DNA from: Pseudomonadota bacterium
GTDB lineage: Bacteria; Pseudomonadota; Alphaproteobacteria; Rhodospirillales; Casp-alpha2
DNA: 64,000 nucleotides
Direction: 5' to 3'
NCBI GenBank assembly: GCA_027624235.1
Contig: JAQBYB010000003.1
Span: 1 to 64,000 of the forward strand
Below, piece after piece: positions 25,541 through 34,733 of this stretch. The position numbers and the translations under genes were made by a program. The first letter of the stretch is position 1. Each line of letters starts with the position of its first letter. The notes below the pieces were generated by a model that saw nothing but the letters and a program-made list of their open reading frames with translations, had not been told where the DNA came from and made no database searches.

Positions 25541-26314
25541 TTAAGTCCTGTCGCGGGTGAACACCCAGGTGTTGCCTTCTGAAAGATCGCGGCGAAAGCC
25601 GTAGCCGTCCACGGCGAAGGATTTTAACTGTTCGGGGTCCTCAAGGCGGTTATTGATGATGTAGCGCGCCATCGCCCCCCTGGCCCGTTTGGCGAACATG
25701 CCGAGCACCTTGGCGACGCCCGACTTAACCTCCTTGAACACCGGCGTGATGACCGGCCCAATGAGGCTTTTTTCATGGACGGCCTTGAAATATTCCACCG
25801 ACGCCAAATTGATGACGCTTCGGTTCGGTTGCTTGGCGGTCGCTTCGTTGATCGCCGCCGTCAATTGTCCATCCCAAAATCCGTACAGGTTTTCGGCCTG
25901 GGGCGGCTGAAACCGGGCGCCCATCTCCAGCCGGTAGGGTTGAATCAGGTCGAGGGGGCGGAGCAGCCCGTAAAGGCCCGACAGAATTCTTAAATGATTT
26001 TGGGCGAAATCCATATCGGCGGGCTTCAGGGTCTTGGCATCGAGCCCGACGTAGGTGTCGCCGTTGAACACCCATGCCGCCTGCTTGGCGTTGGCCAGCG
26101 TGAACGGCGTCGAAAAGTCCTGGAACCGCCGGAAATTGAGGTCCGCCAGCTTGTCGCTGAGTTTCATGGTCCGGCCGAGGTCGGCGCGGCTGAGGCGGCG
26201 CGCCTTCTTAACCAGGATGTTGGCCTTGTCCAGAAATTCCGGCTGGGTATGCTGCTGGGAACGCGGTTCGGTGTCGAAATCGAGTTTCTTGGCGGGGGAA
26301 ATCACGGCGAGCAT
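25541..26314 (-). CDS. yaaA: YaaA family peroxide-stress protein
   Basis: In E. coli YaaA lowers free iron and limits DNA damage under peroxide stress. The opening MLAVISPAKKLDFD and the motifs FNGDTYVGLDA, LRILSGLYGLLRPLDLIQPYRLEMG and the C-terminal FAVDGYGFRRDLSEGNTWVF are characteristic. It is 257 residues from ATG 26314; the open frame upstream is not family-like. It is divergent from the ArsC-like gene. Confidence 0.93.
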   Translation of the reverse strand: MLAVISPAKKLDFDTEPRSQQHTQPEFLDKANILVKKARRLSRADLGRTMKLSDKLADLNFRRFQDFSTPFTLANAKQAAWVFNGDTYVGLDAKTLKPADMDFAQNHLRILSGLYGLLRPLDLIQPYRLEMGARFQPPQAENLYGFWDGQLTAAINEATAKQPNRSVINLASVEYFKAVHEKSLIGPVITPVFKEVKSGVAKVLGMFAKRARGAMARYIINNRLEDPEQLKSFAVDGYGFRRDLSEGNTWVFTRDRT

Positions 26315-26397
26315 GAGGCGGTGTCCATGGTGTCGGGCAGGGCGGGTTCGGCTTTGATATAATACCGTTGCCGCCAACCTTAAAGGGACAAAATATT

Positions 26398-26745
26398 GTG
26401 ATCACCGTCTATGGGCTAAAAAACTGCGATACCTGCGGCAAGGCGCTCACGTGGCTTGACGCGGAAGGGTTGGAACACCGCTTCCACGATGTCCGCAAGG
26501 ACGGTGTCGGGGTAGATACGATCCAGGGTTGGATCACCGCCTGTGGCTGGGAAACGGTCCTCAATAAACGCGGCGCCACCTGGCGTGGTTTGGATAACGC
26601 CGAAAAGGATGTGGTTGATGGGACCAATGCGGCGGCCCTGATGGCGGCCCATCCGGCGTTGATCAAACGCCCGGTGTTCGAAATAGGTGGTCGCGTCATC
26701 GTCGGCTTCAAGGATCAACAAAAAACGCAAATCAAGGGTGGTTAG
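26398..26745 (+). CDS. ArsC/Spx-like thioredoxin-fold protein (YffB type)
   Basis: A 115-residue thioredoxin-fold protein beginning VITVYGLKNCDTCGKALTWL. The CxxC pair and the C-terminal IKRPVFEIGGRVIVGF match the ArsC/Spx family, YffB branch. These are probably glutathione-dependent thiol reductases rather than arsenate reductases or Spx regulators. The start is GTG at 26398 after AAAGGGA. The stop overlaps the convergent FAD oxidase stop by 4 bases. Confidence 0.85.
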   Translation: MITVYGLKNCDTCGKALTWLDAEGLEHRFHDVRKDGVGVDTIQGWITACGWETVLNKRGATWRGLDNAEKDVVDGTNAAALMAAHPALIKRPVFEIGGRVIVGFKDQQKTQIKGG

Positions 26746-28139
26746 AGAACCTTGCCGGGGTTCATGATGCCCTTGGGGTCGAGCGTCTGCTTCAGGGCTT
26801 GCATCAGCTCTAACTCCACCGCCGAAGTATAGCGTTTGAGGTCGTCACGTTTCAGCACCCCGATGCCGTGTTCGGCGCTGAAACTGCCGCCCATTTCGTG
26901 GACCAGATCATGGACCAGGCGGTTGATTTTTTTCCATTCGGCCAAAAAGGCTTCGCCGTCAGCAGCTTTCGGCTGGCTTAGGTTGAAATGAATGTTGCCG
27001 TCGCCAAGGTGGCCGAAGGCGCATACCCGGACGCCGGGGATCTCTTTCTCGACGATCTGTTGCGCGCGGACCAGGAATTCCGGCACCTTCGACACCGGCA
27101 CCGAGACATCGTGCTTGATGCTGGCGCCGGCGGTGATCTGCGCCTCGGGAATGGTTTCGCGAATACGCCAAAGCTCCGCCGCCTGGGCGCCACTGGCGGC
27201 GATCACGGCGTCTTCGACGATGCCGTCTTCCATCGCCCCGGCTAGAACCTGCTCCAGGGCATCTTTGATGCCGTCCGCTCCTGACAGTTCGATCAAGGCA
27301 TAACAATCGTGCGCTGCCTCAAGCGGGTCTTTCAGTCCGGGGATATGGGTGACGGTGATATCCAGGCTTTGGCGGCTGATGTATTCAAAGGCGGTCAGGG
27401 CGTCGCCGGCCTCAGACCCGGCGCGCAGGAAAAGCCGAAGCGCGTCGTCGGCGTTGCCAAGGGCGGCCAAGGCGGTTTCGCGGCTTTGCGGCAGGGGATA
27501 CAGCTTCAAGACGGCTGCGGTAATGACGCCCAGCGTTCCTTCGGCGCCGATGAACAGATGTTTGAGATCATAGCCGGTGTTGTCCTTGCGCAGCGCCTTC
27601 AGGCCTTCCCAGACGCGGCCATCGGGCAACACCACCTCCAGCCCCAACACCAGATCGCGGGCGTTGCCATAGCGCAGTACCTGGACCCCGCCGGCGTTGG
27701 TGGCCAGATTGCCGCCGATCTGACAGCTACCCTCGGCGCCCAGGCTGAGGGGGAACAGCCGATCCTCGGCCGCGGCGGCGGCCTGGACGTCGGCCAGGAT
27801 GCAGCCGGCATCGACCGTCATGGTGTTGTTGGCCGCATCAATGTTGCGAATCGAATTGAGCCGGGACAACGACAGGGCGATGCCGCCTTCTGGCACGCCG
27901 CCGCCGACCAACCCGGTGTTGCCGCCCTGGGGAACGACGGCGATCCCGGCGTCATGGCAGATCGACATGACTTGCGCGACCTCATCGGTGGACGCCGGGC
28001 TGACGACAAGGTCGCAGTGGCCGTGCCACAGACCACGCCGTTCGGTGACATGGGCCTCGATGCGCTCAGAGTCCGTGGACCAGCCCTTTGGCCCGACGGC
28101 GTCCTTGATGGCGCTTGAAATTGTTGCGGTGAGAGTCAT
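26742..28139 (-). CDS. FAD-linked 2-hydroxyacid oxidase/dehydrogenase
   Basis: A 465-residue flavoprotein of the FAD_binding_4 plus FAD-oxidase C type (GlcD, D-lactate or D-2-hydroxyglutarate dehydrogenase group). The FAD site is seen in VVPQGGNTGLVGGGVPEGG and SLGAEGSCQIGGNLATNAGG, and the C-terminal metal/substrate motif in FGHLGDGNIHFNLSQP and FSAEHGIGVLK. The substrate is not resolvable. The start is taken as ATG 28139 (MTLTATISSAIKD), although no clear ribosome site precedes it; its first base overlaps a possible start of the divergent gene. Confidence 0.85.
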   Translation of the reverse strand: MTLTATISSAIKDAVGPKGWSTDSERIEAHVTERRGLWHGHCDLVVSPASTDEVAQVMSICHDAGIAVVPQGGNTGLVGGGVPEGGIALSLSRLNSIRNIDAANNTMTVDAGCILADVQAAAAAEDRLFPLSLGAEGSCQIGGNLATNAGGVQVLRYGNARDLVLGLEVVLPDGRVWEGLKALRKDNTGYDLKHLFIGAEGTLGVITAAVLKLYPLPQSRETALAALGNADDALRLFLRAGSEAGDALTAFEYISRQSLDITVTHIPGLKDPLEAAHDCYALIELSGADGIKDALEQVLAGAMEDGIVEDAVIAASGAQAAELWRIRETIPEAQITAGASIKHDVSVPVSKVPEFLVRAQQIVEKEIPGVRVCAFGHLGDGNIHFNLSQPKAADGEAFLAEWKKINRLVHDLVHEMGGSFSAEHGIGVLKRDDLKRYTSAVELELMQALKQTLDPKGIMNPGKVL

Positions 28140-28199
28140 TGATAAATTTGATATATTTCCGGGGCTGGCCAGTGCTTCTGAAGATGGGCACGAAACGAA

Positions 28200-28771
28200 T
28201 TGAGAATAAAGGGCTTCCGCCGTGGACGCTACCTTCAGAATTTTTTTATCGTGACCTTCTCGGTCGCGGTATTTTTTTACCGGGCCTGGTCCAGGCCGCC
28301 GGGCAGGATACATCCCGTCAATTTACGCTGATAATCCCAGATTTAAACGTTTATCCGTTGAGTATTCGATTCAAGGGTGACGGCACCGCCTACAAGGGGC
28401 ATCAGGCCTACTGGTTGTTGGACCCGTGGTTCGTTGGCGGCAATGGTAAGATGGTCCGGGGTTGTCTCGACAAACTTTACCAGGATTGCATCAAGGCCTT
28501 CGGACCAAATGCGCGCACCGAGGCGCTACTCAAGGCGCAATGTTCGCGGGCGGCGCAATGGCGGGTTTCCGATACCTTCAATGCCAACGCCGGCGACAAC
28601 AACACAAAGTGGACCATCTATAAAACGAAAAATTCGAAGCTGATGAATTCGGTCGAATGTCTCAGCGACACCGACGGCAGAGTCACCGGTAAACTAGGCT
28701 GCCGCAACATTACCTTCCGTCCGAATATCAAGATCAACCTGCTTTTCGGCCAAGACAAGTCGCGCCAATAG
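28200..28771 (+). pseudogene. Small exported protein, apparently frameshifted
   Basis: From about 28277 the frame LPGLVQAAGQDTSRQF to SRQ-stop encodes roughly 165 residues with five cysteines and no recognised family. Read in its own frame upstream it has no signal peptide, with candidate starts at 28139 (TTG) or 28184 (ATG). In another frame, starting at TTG 28200, comes a basic then hydrophobic run (RIKGFRRGRYLQNFF, IVTFSVAVFF). One extra T in the T7 run at 28272-28278 would join the two into a 190-residue protein with a signal peptide ending VQA-AG. I therefore annotate one gene with an apparent one-base deletion. Function unknown. Confidence 0.55.
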
Positions 28772-28829
28772 GTTGGGCGGCGTTTCGTCGCGGCTTTCCC
28801 GTCGGCGGTAATATGGTATGGTCTGGCCC

Positions 28830-30050
28830 ATGATTGCGTTAACCGACCAGCGTATCCGATTCCTGTTCCTGAACGTCGGCCATTTTGTCGATCACCTGTT
28901 CATGCTGATCTTCGCCAAGGCCGCTTACAGCGCGGGCCTTTCCTTCGGTTTGGCCAAGGACGGCGCCTATGCTGAAATGATTCCCTATGGGGTGCCGTCA
29001 CTGGTTTTGTTCGGTGCCTGTGCGCCCATTGCCGCGCACCTGGCCGATAAATGGAGCCGCACGGGAATGATCGCCGTGTTTTTAATCGGCATCGGGGCGG
29101 CGTCCATCGCCACCAGTTTCGCGACAAGCCCGCTCGAGATCGGCATTGGTCTCGCCGGGATCGGTATGTTCGCCGCCATTTATCATCCGATCGGCATCGC
29201 CATGGTCGTCGAGGGCGGCGGCAACGTCGGCTGGCGGCTTGGCGCCAACGGGGTGTGGGGCAACATGGGCGTGGCGGCGGCACCGCTGATTACTGGGTTC
29301 ATCCTCGCCGATTACGACTGGCGGCTGGCCTTTGCTTTGCCCGGGGGCATCGCCATTCTCATCGGGATCGTGTTTGCCGTCTTTGCCAGAACGGGCCGCT
29401 TGCGCCCGCCGGAATCGTGTCCACGGGAAAAGGCAATGGTCGGCTTCATGCCCGGCTGGAAACGGGCGCTGTTGGCGCTGGCAATGGTGTCGTCCGCCGG
29501 CGGGTTCCTTTTTGGCTCCTTGACTTTTGTCATCCCGCGCATGTTCGAGGTCTCGATGCCTGGTATCAGCGTCGATGTTGCCGTGACCGGCGTGTTGGCG
29601 GGCATCGTCTATGCCGTTGCCGCCTGGGCACAACTCGGCGTCGGGCGCATCATCGACCACCGCCCGATCAAGCCGGTGTTGTTGACCATCGCGCTGGGAC
29701 AGCCGGTGATGATCGGGGTGATGTCGACGCAAAGCGATTACGGGCTTCTGGCCGCGACGGTGCTGGCCTTGGCCTTCGTCTTTGGCCAAATCCCCATCAC
29801 CGATGCGGTGATATCACGCTACGTGCCGGATATCTGGCGGACCAAAGTGATGTCGGTGAAATTCATGCTTAATTTGGTGATCGGGGCGCTATCGCTGTTG
29901 ACGGCGCGGGCGATCCTGGCTGCCGGGGGCGGTTTTGATACGTTGATGGTGGTGCTTGCCATCGTCGCCGGTCTCGTCTTCCTGTCCGCGCTGCTGCTTC
30001 CGGCTCAGGATGCCTACTCCACCGTGCCCGCACCCAGCCCGGCGGAATAA
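28830..30050 (+). CDS. MFS transporter
   Basis: A 406-residue, twelve-helix major facilitator protein. The N-terminus FLNVGHFVDHLFMLIFAKAAY and ADKWSRTGMI resemble the fosmidomycin-resistance/'FSR-like' MFS branch. The substrate is unknown. ATG 28830 is preferred over GTG/ATG a few codons upstream. The stop codon lies inside the left copy of a 32-bp direct repeat. Confidence 0.85.
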   Translation: MIALTDQRIRFLFLNVGHFVDHLFMLIFAKAAYSAGLSFGLAKDGAYAEMIPYGVPSLVLFGACAPIAAHLADKWSRTGMIAVFLIGIGAASIATSFATSPLEIGIGLAGIGMFAAIYHPIGIAMVVEGGGNVGWRLGANGVWGNMGVAAAPLITGFILADYDWRLAFALPGGIAILIGIVFAVFARTGRLRPPESCPREKAMVGFMPGWKRALLALAMVSSAGGFLFGSLTFVIPRMFEVSMPGISVDVAVTGVLAGIVYAVAAWAQLGVGRIIDHRPIKPVLLTIALGQPVMIGVMSTQSDYGLLAATVLALAFVFGQIPITDAVISRYVPDIWRTKVMSVKFMLNLVIGALSLLTARAILAAGGGFDTLMVVLAIVAGLVFLSALLLPAQDAYSTVPAPSPAE

Positions 30051-30074
30051 TCCGGGCGCCGCCGTTTTTCTTGC
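30043..30074 (+). repeat. 32-bp direct repeat, left copy
   Basis: The sequence starting CGGAATAATCC and ending GCCGTTTTTCTTGC spans the stop of the MFS gene. It recurs at 30775-30806 with one mismatch (g/a at position 12). The two copies bracket the exonuclease gene. Confidence 0.95.
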
Positions 30075-30652
30075 TAAAATTTTCCCTGCTTGCGGAAGAT
30101 TCTGAATGTTTCGGCGATGCAATAACAGTCGTCGATCCCCTGGTGCGCGGTTCCGGGGGGTGGAAAGCCGACGGCCTCGGGCAGGCCGCTGCTGTAGACG
30201 TCGTTCAGGGCGCTGTCTACGGTTCGGCTTAGTAATTCACGGGCATTGATGAATAGCGTCTCGTCCAGGGGAAAGAAAAGATTGTTCAGTTGGCAATTTT
30301 CCTTGATGACCTTGAAGTCCGTGCCCCAGGAATAAACGGCTTTCGTGTCGCCCCCAAAAAACGCAACCAACTGTTTCAAGGCGACGGGAAAACTGACGCC
30401 CTCGGCATTCAGGCGCGACTGGGTGATGCCGGTAAAGTTGATAATGTAATCGCTGAGTTCCGGGTTGATCGTGGGTTTGACCATGACATCGAAGGAATCC
30501 AGTTCCGTGAGAGCGTCGGTATTATCCAGCTTGATGGCGCCGATTTGGATAATTTCCCTTTCTTCGCCGGGGCCGCTCCATTTTCGGGCGTGCGAGCCCT
30601 CCCAGGCGGTCCATTCCAGGTCCATGACGGCGATGACCTCATTTGCGGACAT
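30074..30652 (-). CDS. DEDDh 3'-5' exonuclease
   Basis: A 192-residue exonuclease of the RNase T/ERI-1-like type. VMDLEWT supplies the first Asp/Glu, the middle contains VKPTINPELSDYIINFTGI and SWGTDFKVI with an Asp, and HQGIDDCYCIAETFRIF supplies the His/Asp of the DEDDh set, so it should be catalytically competent. The short length suggests an RNA-processing or small nucleic-acid role. It is the only gene in a 732-bp unit bounded by 32-bp direct repeats, on the opposite strand to both neighbours, and ends within the left repeat. Confidence 0.82.
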   Translation of the reverse strand: MSANEVIAVMDLEWTAWEGSHARKWSGPGEEREIIQIGAIKLDNTDALTELDSFDVMVKPTINPELSDYIINFTGITQSRLNAEGVSFPVALKQLVAFFGGDTKAVYSWGTDFKVIKENCQLNNLFFPLDETLFINARELLSRTVDSALNDVYSSGLPEAVGFPPPGTAHQGIDDCYCIAETFRIFRKQGKF

Positions 30653-30774
30653 TATATTAGTCCCCCACCGGTTGAATGGCGTTCTTGTCGGCGTTCAGTA
30701 ACTGTTGAGAGGTCATCATTTTCAATGGCAATATAGTATGAGGAAAAAGAATGCGTAAGAGATTTACGAAACCA

Positions 30775-30806
30775 CGGAATAATCCAGGCGCCGCCGTTTT
30801 TCTTGC
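30775..30806 (+). repeat. 32-bp direct repeat, right copy
   Basis: 31 of 32 bases match 30043-30074. This copy lies in non-coding DNA between the exonuclease and the O-antigen ligase-like gene. Confidence 0.95.
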
Positions 30807-30910
30807 ACTTTTGGAATTGATTCTGATTATGTCCGTTGACTGATGCCGGGGGTTTGACTGTAAATCGCCAGCAAAGCATTAACCGAATTTATGAACAAAA
30901 AAAATTACTG

Positions 30911-32164
30911 ATGCGTATTGATTTTCCTAGACCCACCCCCCTGCTGGTGGGGGTACTGTGCGGCATGGCGGTTCCCAGTATCGCTTATGGCAGAGCGGTG
31001 CTGGCCATCCCCTTGCTGTTGGCGGTCCTGATCTTGGCCCTGTTGCCGGAAAGGCGAGCCTACTGGCGGGCGATGATCGAACGGGCGCGTTCTCCGATCG
31101 GCGTGCTTTTCCTGGTCACGTTGGTCCTGTGGCTGCCCAGTATGTTTTTCTCGCCGCTCCCCTTGCGGTCCTTTGAGGCCTGGGCTCGGATTCCTGTTTT
31201 CGTTGGCTTGATGACGCTTCTTTGGGCGTTGTTGTCGCGTGACCGCGCGGCTCTGACGCTGGCCCTCAAGGCGCTCATCGTGACCAGCGCCGTCAGTGTT
31301 GTGTACGCCCTCAGCGCGCTCACCTTCCTGCCCGAGATTTTGTCCTTTGTCCGGATGTTGGGCTGGACGGCTACGCCGTATTACGGGTTCCGACCGCCGG
31401 ATCTTTTCAAGGTGTTTGCCAGTGTGGGGATGCTGCTGGTGCCGGTCTTGGTGTGGGCAGGGCGCCACCTGGGCGGTCGCTGGCAGGGACTGGCGGCGGC
31501 CATCGCCGTCGGGTTCCTCGCCATTATCTGGCTTACCTATAACCGCTCGGCGATGGCCGGGTTGTTCGCGATGTTATTTGTCGGCGGCGTCTTGATCATG
31601 GTCATGCGCCGGAACGTTGCGGTTAATGTAGCGATTTCCATCGGGTTCATCGCCGTGACGGTGGTCTTGTTGGTGTGGCTGCACACCACGCGCGGATATA
31701 TCGAAGCCCCGGCAGGCACCGTCGCGGTTCTGCCGCCCTGGTTGATCGATTACCAACGTCAAACGATCTGGTCGCATGCCATCGATATCGCGATGCGCTC
31801 GCCCTGGTTCGGCAACGGCATCAACGTCATCAACCTGCTGCCCGGGGCCGATGCGTTGATGCCGCGCAATACCCTTAACGTCATCCCGTCTCATCCGCAT
31901 AGCTGGCTGGTCGAGGTGTTCGCCGAGACCGGCGTCTTCGGCGCCCTGGCCCTGCTGACCCTGGTCGTTGCGTCGTGCCTGAAACTGGCTGGCGATTATT
32001 TAAAAAACGGTGATACGGCGCTTTTCGCTGCGTTGCTGGTCAACGTCGGATACTGGTCGTCGGGGCTGCTCAACGTCTCATTCTGGTCGGCCTGGTGGCA
32101 GATCAGCTATCTTTTGTTGACGGCGTTGTGCCTGGCCGGCTTGCGGCCTGCGGTCAAAAGTTAG
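30911..32164 (+). CDS. O-antigen ligase-like (Wzy_C) membrane protein
   Basis: A 417-residue protein with about eleven membrane segments and one long periplasmic loop. The loop holds the features of the O-antigen ligase/polymerase group: NRSAMAG, YQRQTIWSHAIDIAMRSPWFGNGINVINLLP and PSHPHSWLVEVFAETGVFG (the last His-containing stretch is the family hallmark). It probably joins or polymerises surface glycan on the periplasmic side. Start ATG 30911; TTG starts upstream are less likely. Its stop overlaps the convergent fkbM stop. Confidence 0.82.
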   Translation: MRIDFPRPTPLLVGVLCGMAVPSIAYGRAVLAIPLLLAVLILALLPERRAYWRAMIERARSPIGVLFLVTLVLWLPSMFFSPLPLRSFEAWARIPVFVGLMTLLWALLSRDRAALTLALKALIVTSAVSVVYALSALTFLPEILSFVRMLGWTATPYYGFRPPDLFKVFASVGMLLVPVLVWAGRHLGGRWQGLAAAIAVGFLAIIWLTYNRSAMAGLFAMLFVGGVLIMVMRRNVAVNVAISIGFIAVTVVLLVWLHTTRGYIEAPAGTVAVLPPWLIDYQRQTIWSHAIDIAMRSPWFGNGINVINLLPGADALMPRNTLNVIPSHPHSWLVEVFAETGVFGALALLTLVVASCLKLAGDYLKNGDTALFAALLVNVGYWSSGLLNVSFWSAWWQISYLLLTALCLAGLRPAVKS

Positions 32165-32892
32165 TCCGGCAGCCAGAAGCCGTCCCCTTCCAGCGGCGTT
32201 TCGCTGGGCCTGAGGGTCTGGGCGTCAATAAAGACCTCCTGGTGATAGCCCCAAGATTGCAGAAGCGCCCATGCTTCTTCCAGGCTGTCGCCGGCGCGGG
32301 CCAGTTGTGATCCGACCAGTTCGATCATCATCACCGGCCGGAATCGTTGGATGGTCTCGGCGCCGCCTGACAGGATCCGTAATTCCCAGCCCTCGACATC
32401 CATCTTGATGAAATCCAGGCGTTTCAACCCGACCTCGGTGGCGAAGGCGTCGATGGTGGTCAGCGCCACCTGTTCATGGTGACCGGCGTCATTATTTGTC
32501 CCGTCGCCCATGTGGGCGAGACCATACTTGAAGGTGCCGTACGATTTAATTGGTGTCGTCAAGGTCAGCGTTCCCGGCGCGTCGCCCAACCCCTTCGCAA
32601 CCACATTGATGTTTTTAAAGCGGTTGACCTTGATGGCAAGGTTGAGGATTGAGCGCGAATAGCTGCTTGGTTCAAACGAATAGACGCGGCCGCGTTTGGC
32701 GAGGCGGGCCAGCAATTTTGCATATTGGCCGGAATGGCCGCCGATGTCGAAAATGACGCTTTCATCATCCAGCATCGGCGCGAAGATCGGGTTCATCCAT
32801 GTGTGGTGTTGTTTGAACGCCGCCTTGAAAGCATGGGCGATGTAGGACGCCTTGGCCCGCAACGGCAGATCACCGAAATTAAAGCCGGTCAC
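32161..32892 (-). CDS. FkbM family methyltransferase
   Basis: A 243-residue SAM-dependent O-methyltransferase. VIFDIGGHSGQYAKLLA is the SAM loop, FEPSSYSRSILNLAI the acidic motif, and DFIKMDVEGWELRILSGG the FkbM hallmark. These enzymes often methylate sugars of surface glycans, which would fit the neighbouring ligase. GTG start overlaps the tsaC stop (GTGA). Confidence 0.87.
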   Translation of the reverse strand: MTGFNFGDLPLRAKASYIAHAFKAAFKQHHTWMNPIFAPMLDDESVIFDIGGHSGQYAKLLARLAKRGRVYSFEPSSYSRSILNLAIKVNRFKNINVVAKGLGDAPGTLTLTTPIKSYGTFKYGLAHMGDGTNNDAGHHEQVALTTIDAFATEVGLKRLDFIKMDVEGWELRILSGGAETIQRFRPVMMIELVGSQLARAGDSLEEAWALLQSWGYHQEVFIDAQTLRPSETPLEGDGFWLPD

Positions 32893-33869
32893 GAAGACCG
32901 ATCCTTCGGTTGGGCGGCGCGCCGCAGCCGGTCGTTGATGGCGCGACCGAGGCCCTGGTCCGGCACCGCCATCACCGCGATGGCGTCAAACGGCGGCCCG
33001 TCCACGGCCCTGATCATTGAAAACAGATTGGCTGCCGCTTCGCTGAGGTCCCCCGACTGGCTCAGGTTGATGGCCTCAATGGGTGCATCGGGGCCGAACC
33101 CTAGTAACGCTTCGCCGGGGCGGGCGTCGATGGCGTCCAGGCGGATCGGCAGCGCCGGGGCGTAGTGACGCTCCAACATGCCTGGCGACTTTTTCGCCTC
33201 TCCGTTGGTTGCCGGCGGCGGGGCGAGGGGGCCGATCACCGCCTCGATATCCTCGGCGGTGACGCCGCCGTGACGGAGCAGAACGGGAACGGCGGTGGAC
33301 AGGTCAACCACCGTCGATTCGACGCCGACAGTACACGGGCCGCCGTCAAGAATCATATCCGGCCCGCCGGTCCCAGGGCCGGGCAGGGAAAACACCACGT
33401 GGCCCGCCGCTGTCGGGCTGATGCGTCCGGCCATGTTGGCGCTGGGGGCCGCCACCGGCACCCCGGCCTCGACCAGCAGCGCGTGTGCCACGGGGTGGCC
33501 AGGAACGCGGACCGCTAACGTGTCCAGCCCGGCGCTGACCAGCAGCGAGATACGCTCATCCCGGCGCGGCAGCACCAACGTCAGCGGGCCGGGCCAAAAG
33601 GCGCCGGCCAGTTTGCGGGCGGTATCGTTAAAAGTTGCCGCGGCCTCGGCGGCGGCGGTGTCCTTGACGTGGACGATCAGTGGATTGAATTGGGGCCGTT
33701 GTTTGGCCGCGAACACGCGGGTCACGGCGTCGCCATTGGTGGCGTCCGCGCCCAGGCCATAGACGGTTTCAGTGGGAAAGGCGACCAGACCGCCGTCCCG
33801 AAGATGCTTCGCCGCCGAGGTGATGGAAATGCTGTCGGCAGGGATGATAGGGGCACGGTCCTTTGTCAC
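32889..33869 (-). CDS. tsaC: L-threonylcarbamoyladenylate synthase (Sua5 type)
   Basis: Makes threonylcarbamoyl-AMP for the universal t6A37 tRNA modification. The YrdC domain is clear: GGLVAFPTETVYGLGADA, KQRPQFNPLIVHV, FWPGPLTLVL, VAAPSANMAGRISPT, GPCTVGVESTVVDL. After about residue 215 a further domain (SPGMLERHYAP linker) makes it the longer Sua5 form, 326 residues. GTG start, 9 bases after cysQ. Confidence 0.94.
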   Translation of the reverse strand: MTKDRAPIIPADSISITSAAKHLRDGGLVAFPTETVYGLGADATNGDAVTRVFAAKQRPQFNPLIVHVKDTAAAEAAATFNDTARKLAGAFWPGPLTLVLPRRDERISLLVSAGLDTLAVRVPGHPVAHALLVEAGVPVAAPSANMAGRISPTAAGHVVFSLPGPGTGGPDMILDGGPCTVGVESTVVDLSTAVPVLLRHGGVTAEDIEAVIGPLAPPPATNGEAKKSPGMLERHYAPALPIRLDAIDARPGEALLGFGPDAPIEAINLSQSGDLSEAAANLFSMIRAVDGPPFDAIAVMAVPDQGLGRAINDRLRRAAQPKDRSS

Positions 33870-33878
33870 GTTACGGGG

Positions 33879-34664
33879 TCACGTCGCTTTGGCGACCCCA
33901 GGGCCCTTGGCGATGAAGTTGGGGTTTTCAAACCCCGGCTTGCCGTAGCGCATTTCGTTGCCGTCCATATCGGTGACATTGCCACCGGCAAAATGGACGA
34001 TGGCGTGGCCGGCGGCGATGTCCCATTCCATGGTCCGGCCGATGCGGGGATAAATATCGGCATGGCCTTCGGCGACGCGGCAGAATTTGATCGAACTGCC
34101 CGATGTGGCCTCGTCGGCGATATTGTAATCGGCGAGGAAGGTTTCCATGTCGTCGCCGCGGTGCGACCGGCTGACCATGGCGGTCAACCCGCCCGCCGGG
34201 GCCTGGCGGCAGGCAATAGTGCGCTCTTCTTTGTCGCCGTTCTGGCTGAAGACGCCGATCTCGGCGCCCCAATAGGTTAGTCCAAGCGCCGGCGCGTGAA
34301 TCACACCCAGCACCGGCTTGCCGACATCGATGAGGGCGATGTTGACGGTGAATTCGCCGTTACGGTTGACGAATTCCTTGGTGCCGTCGAGCGGATCAAC
34401 CAGCCAGAATGGGGTGCCGGTGACATCGGGCGCGTGACCGTCTTCGAAGGCCTCTTCGCTGATGATCGGGTATTTGTTGGAGATGCCGCTGCGGATGGAG
34501 CGGATAATCAGTTCTTCGGCGGCCTTGTCGGCTTTCGTGACCGGGGACTTATCGGTCTTTTCCTCGACCTGGAAATCGGTTTCGTAGACCTTCATGATTT
34601 CCTTGCCGGCCCGCTTGGTGATGTCGCCGACCTGGGTCAAAAGGTCCAATGAAATGTTGAGCAC
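33879..34664 (-). CDS. cysQ: 3'(2'),5'-bisphosphate nucleotidase CysQ
   Basis: Hydrolyses PAP, the by-product of PAPS use, to AMP. The inositol-phosphatase fold motifs are present: ISEE, the metal site VDPLDGTKEFVNRNGEF, and EWDIAAGHAI. It is 261 residues. GTG start after GGAGGG. PAP removal is relevant here because a sulfotransferase gene lies elsewhere in the window; a direct link is only inference. Confidence 0.94.
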   Translation of the reverse strand: MLNISLDLLTQVGDITKRAGKEIMKVYETDFQVEEKTDKSPVTKADKAAEELIIRSIRSGISNKYPIISEEAFEDGHAPDVTGTPFWLVDPLDGTKEFVNRNGEFTVNIALIDVGKPVLGVIHAPALGLTYWGAEIGVFSQNGDKEERTIACRQAPAGGLTAMVSRSHRGDDMETFLADYNIADEATSGSSIKFCRVAEGHADIYPRIGRTMEWDIAAGHAIVHFAGGNVTDMDGNEMRYGKPGFENPNFIAKGPGVAKAT

Positions 34665-34733
34665 GCGCGTTTCCCTCCATCCGCCCCTGTTCCAGGGTCC
34701 GGTCTGATGATTTTCACCGCCGGGGCTTGGATG

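Noticed and set aside
25541-28139. A DMSP-degradation cluster around the DmdC-sized acyl-CoA dehydrogenase
   Set aside because: The neighbours are YaaA, an ArsC-like protein and a FAD oxidase; no dmdA, dmdB or dmdD is present.
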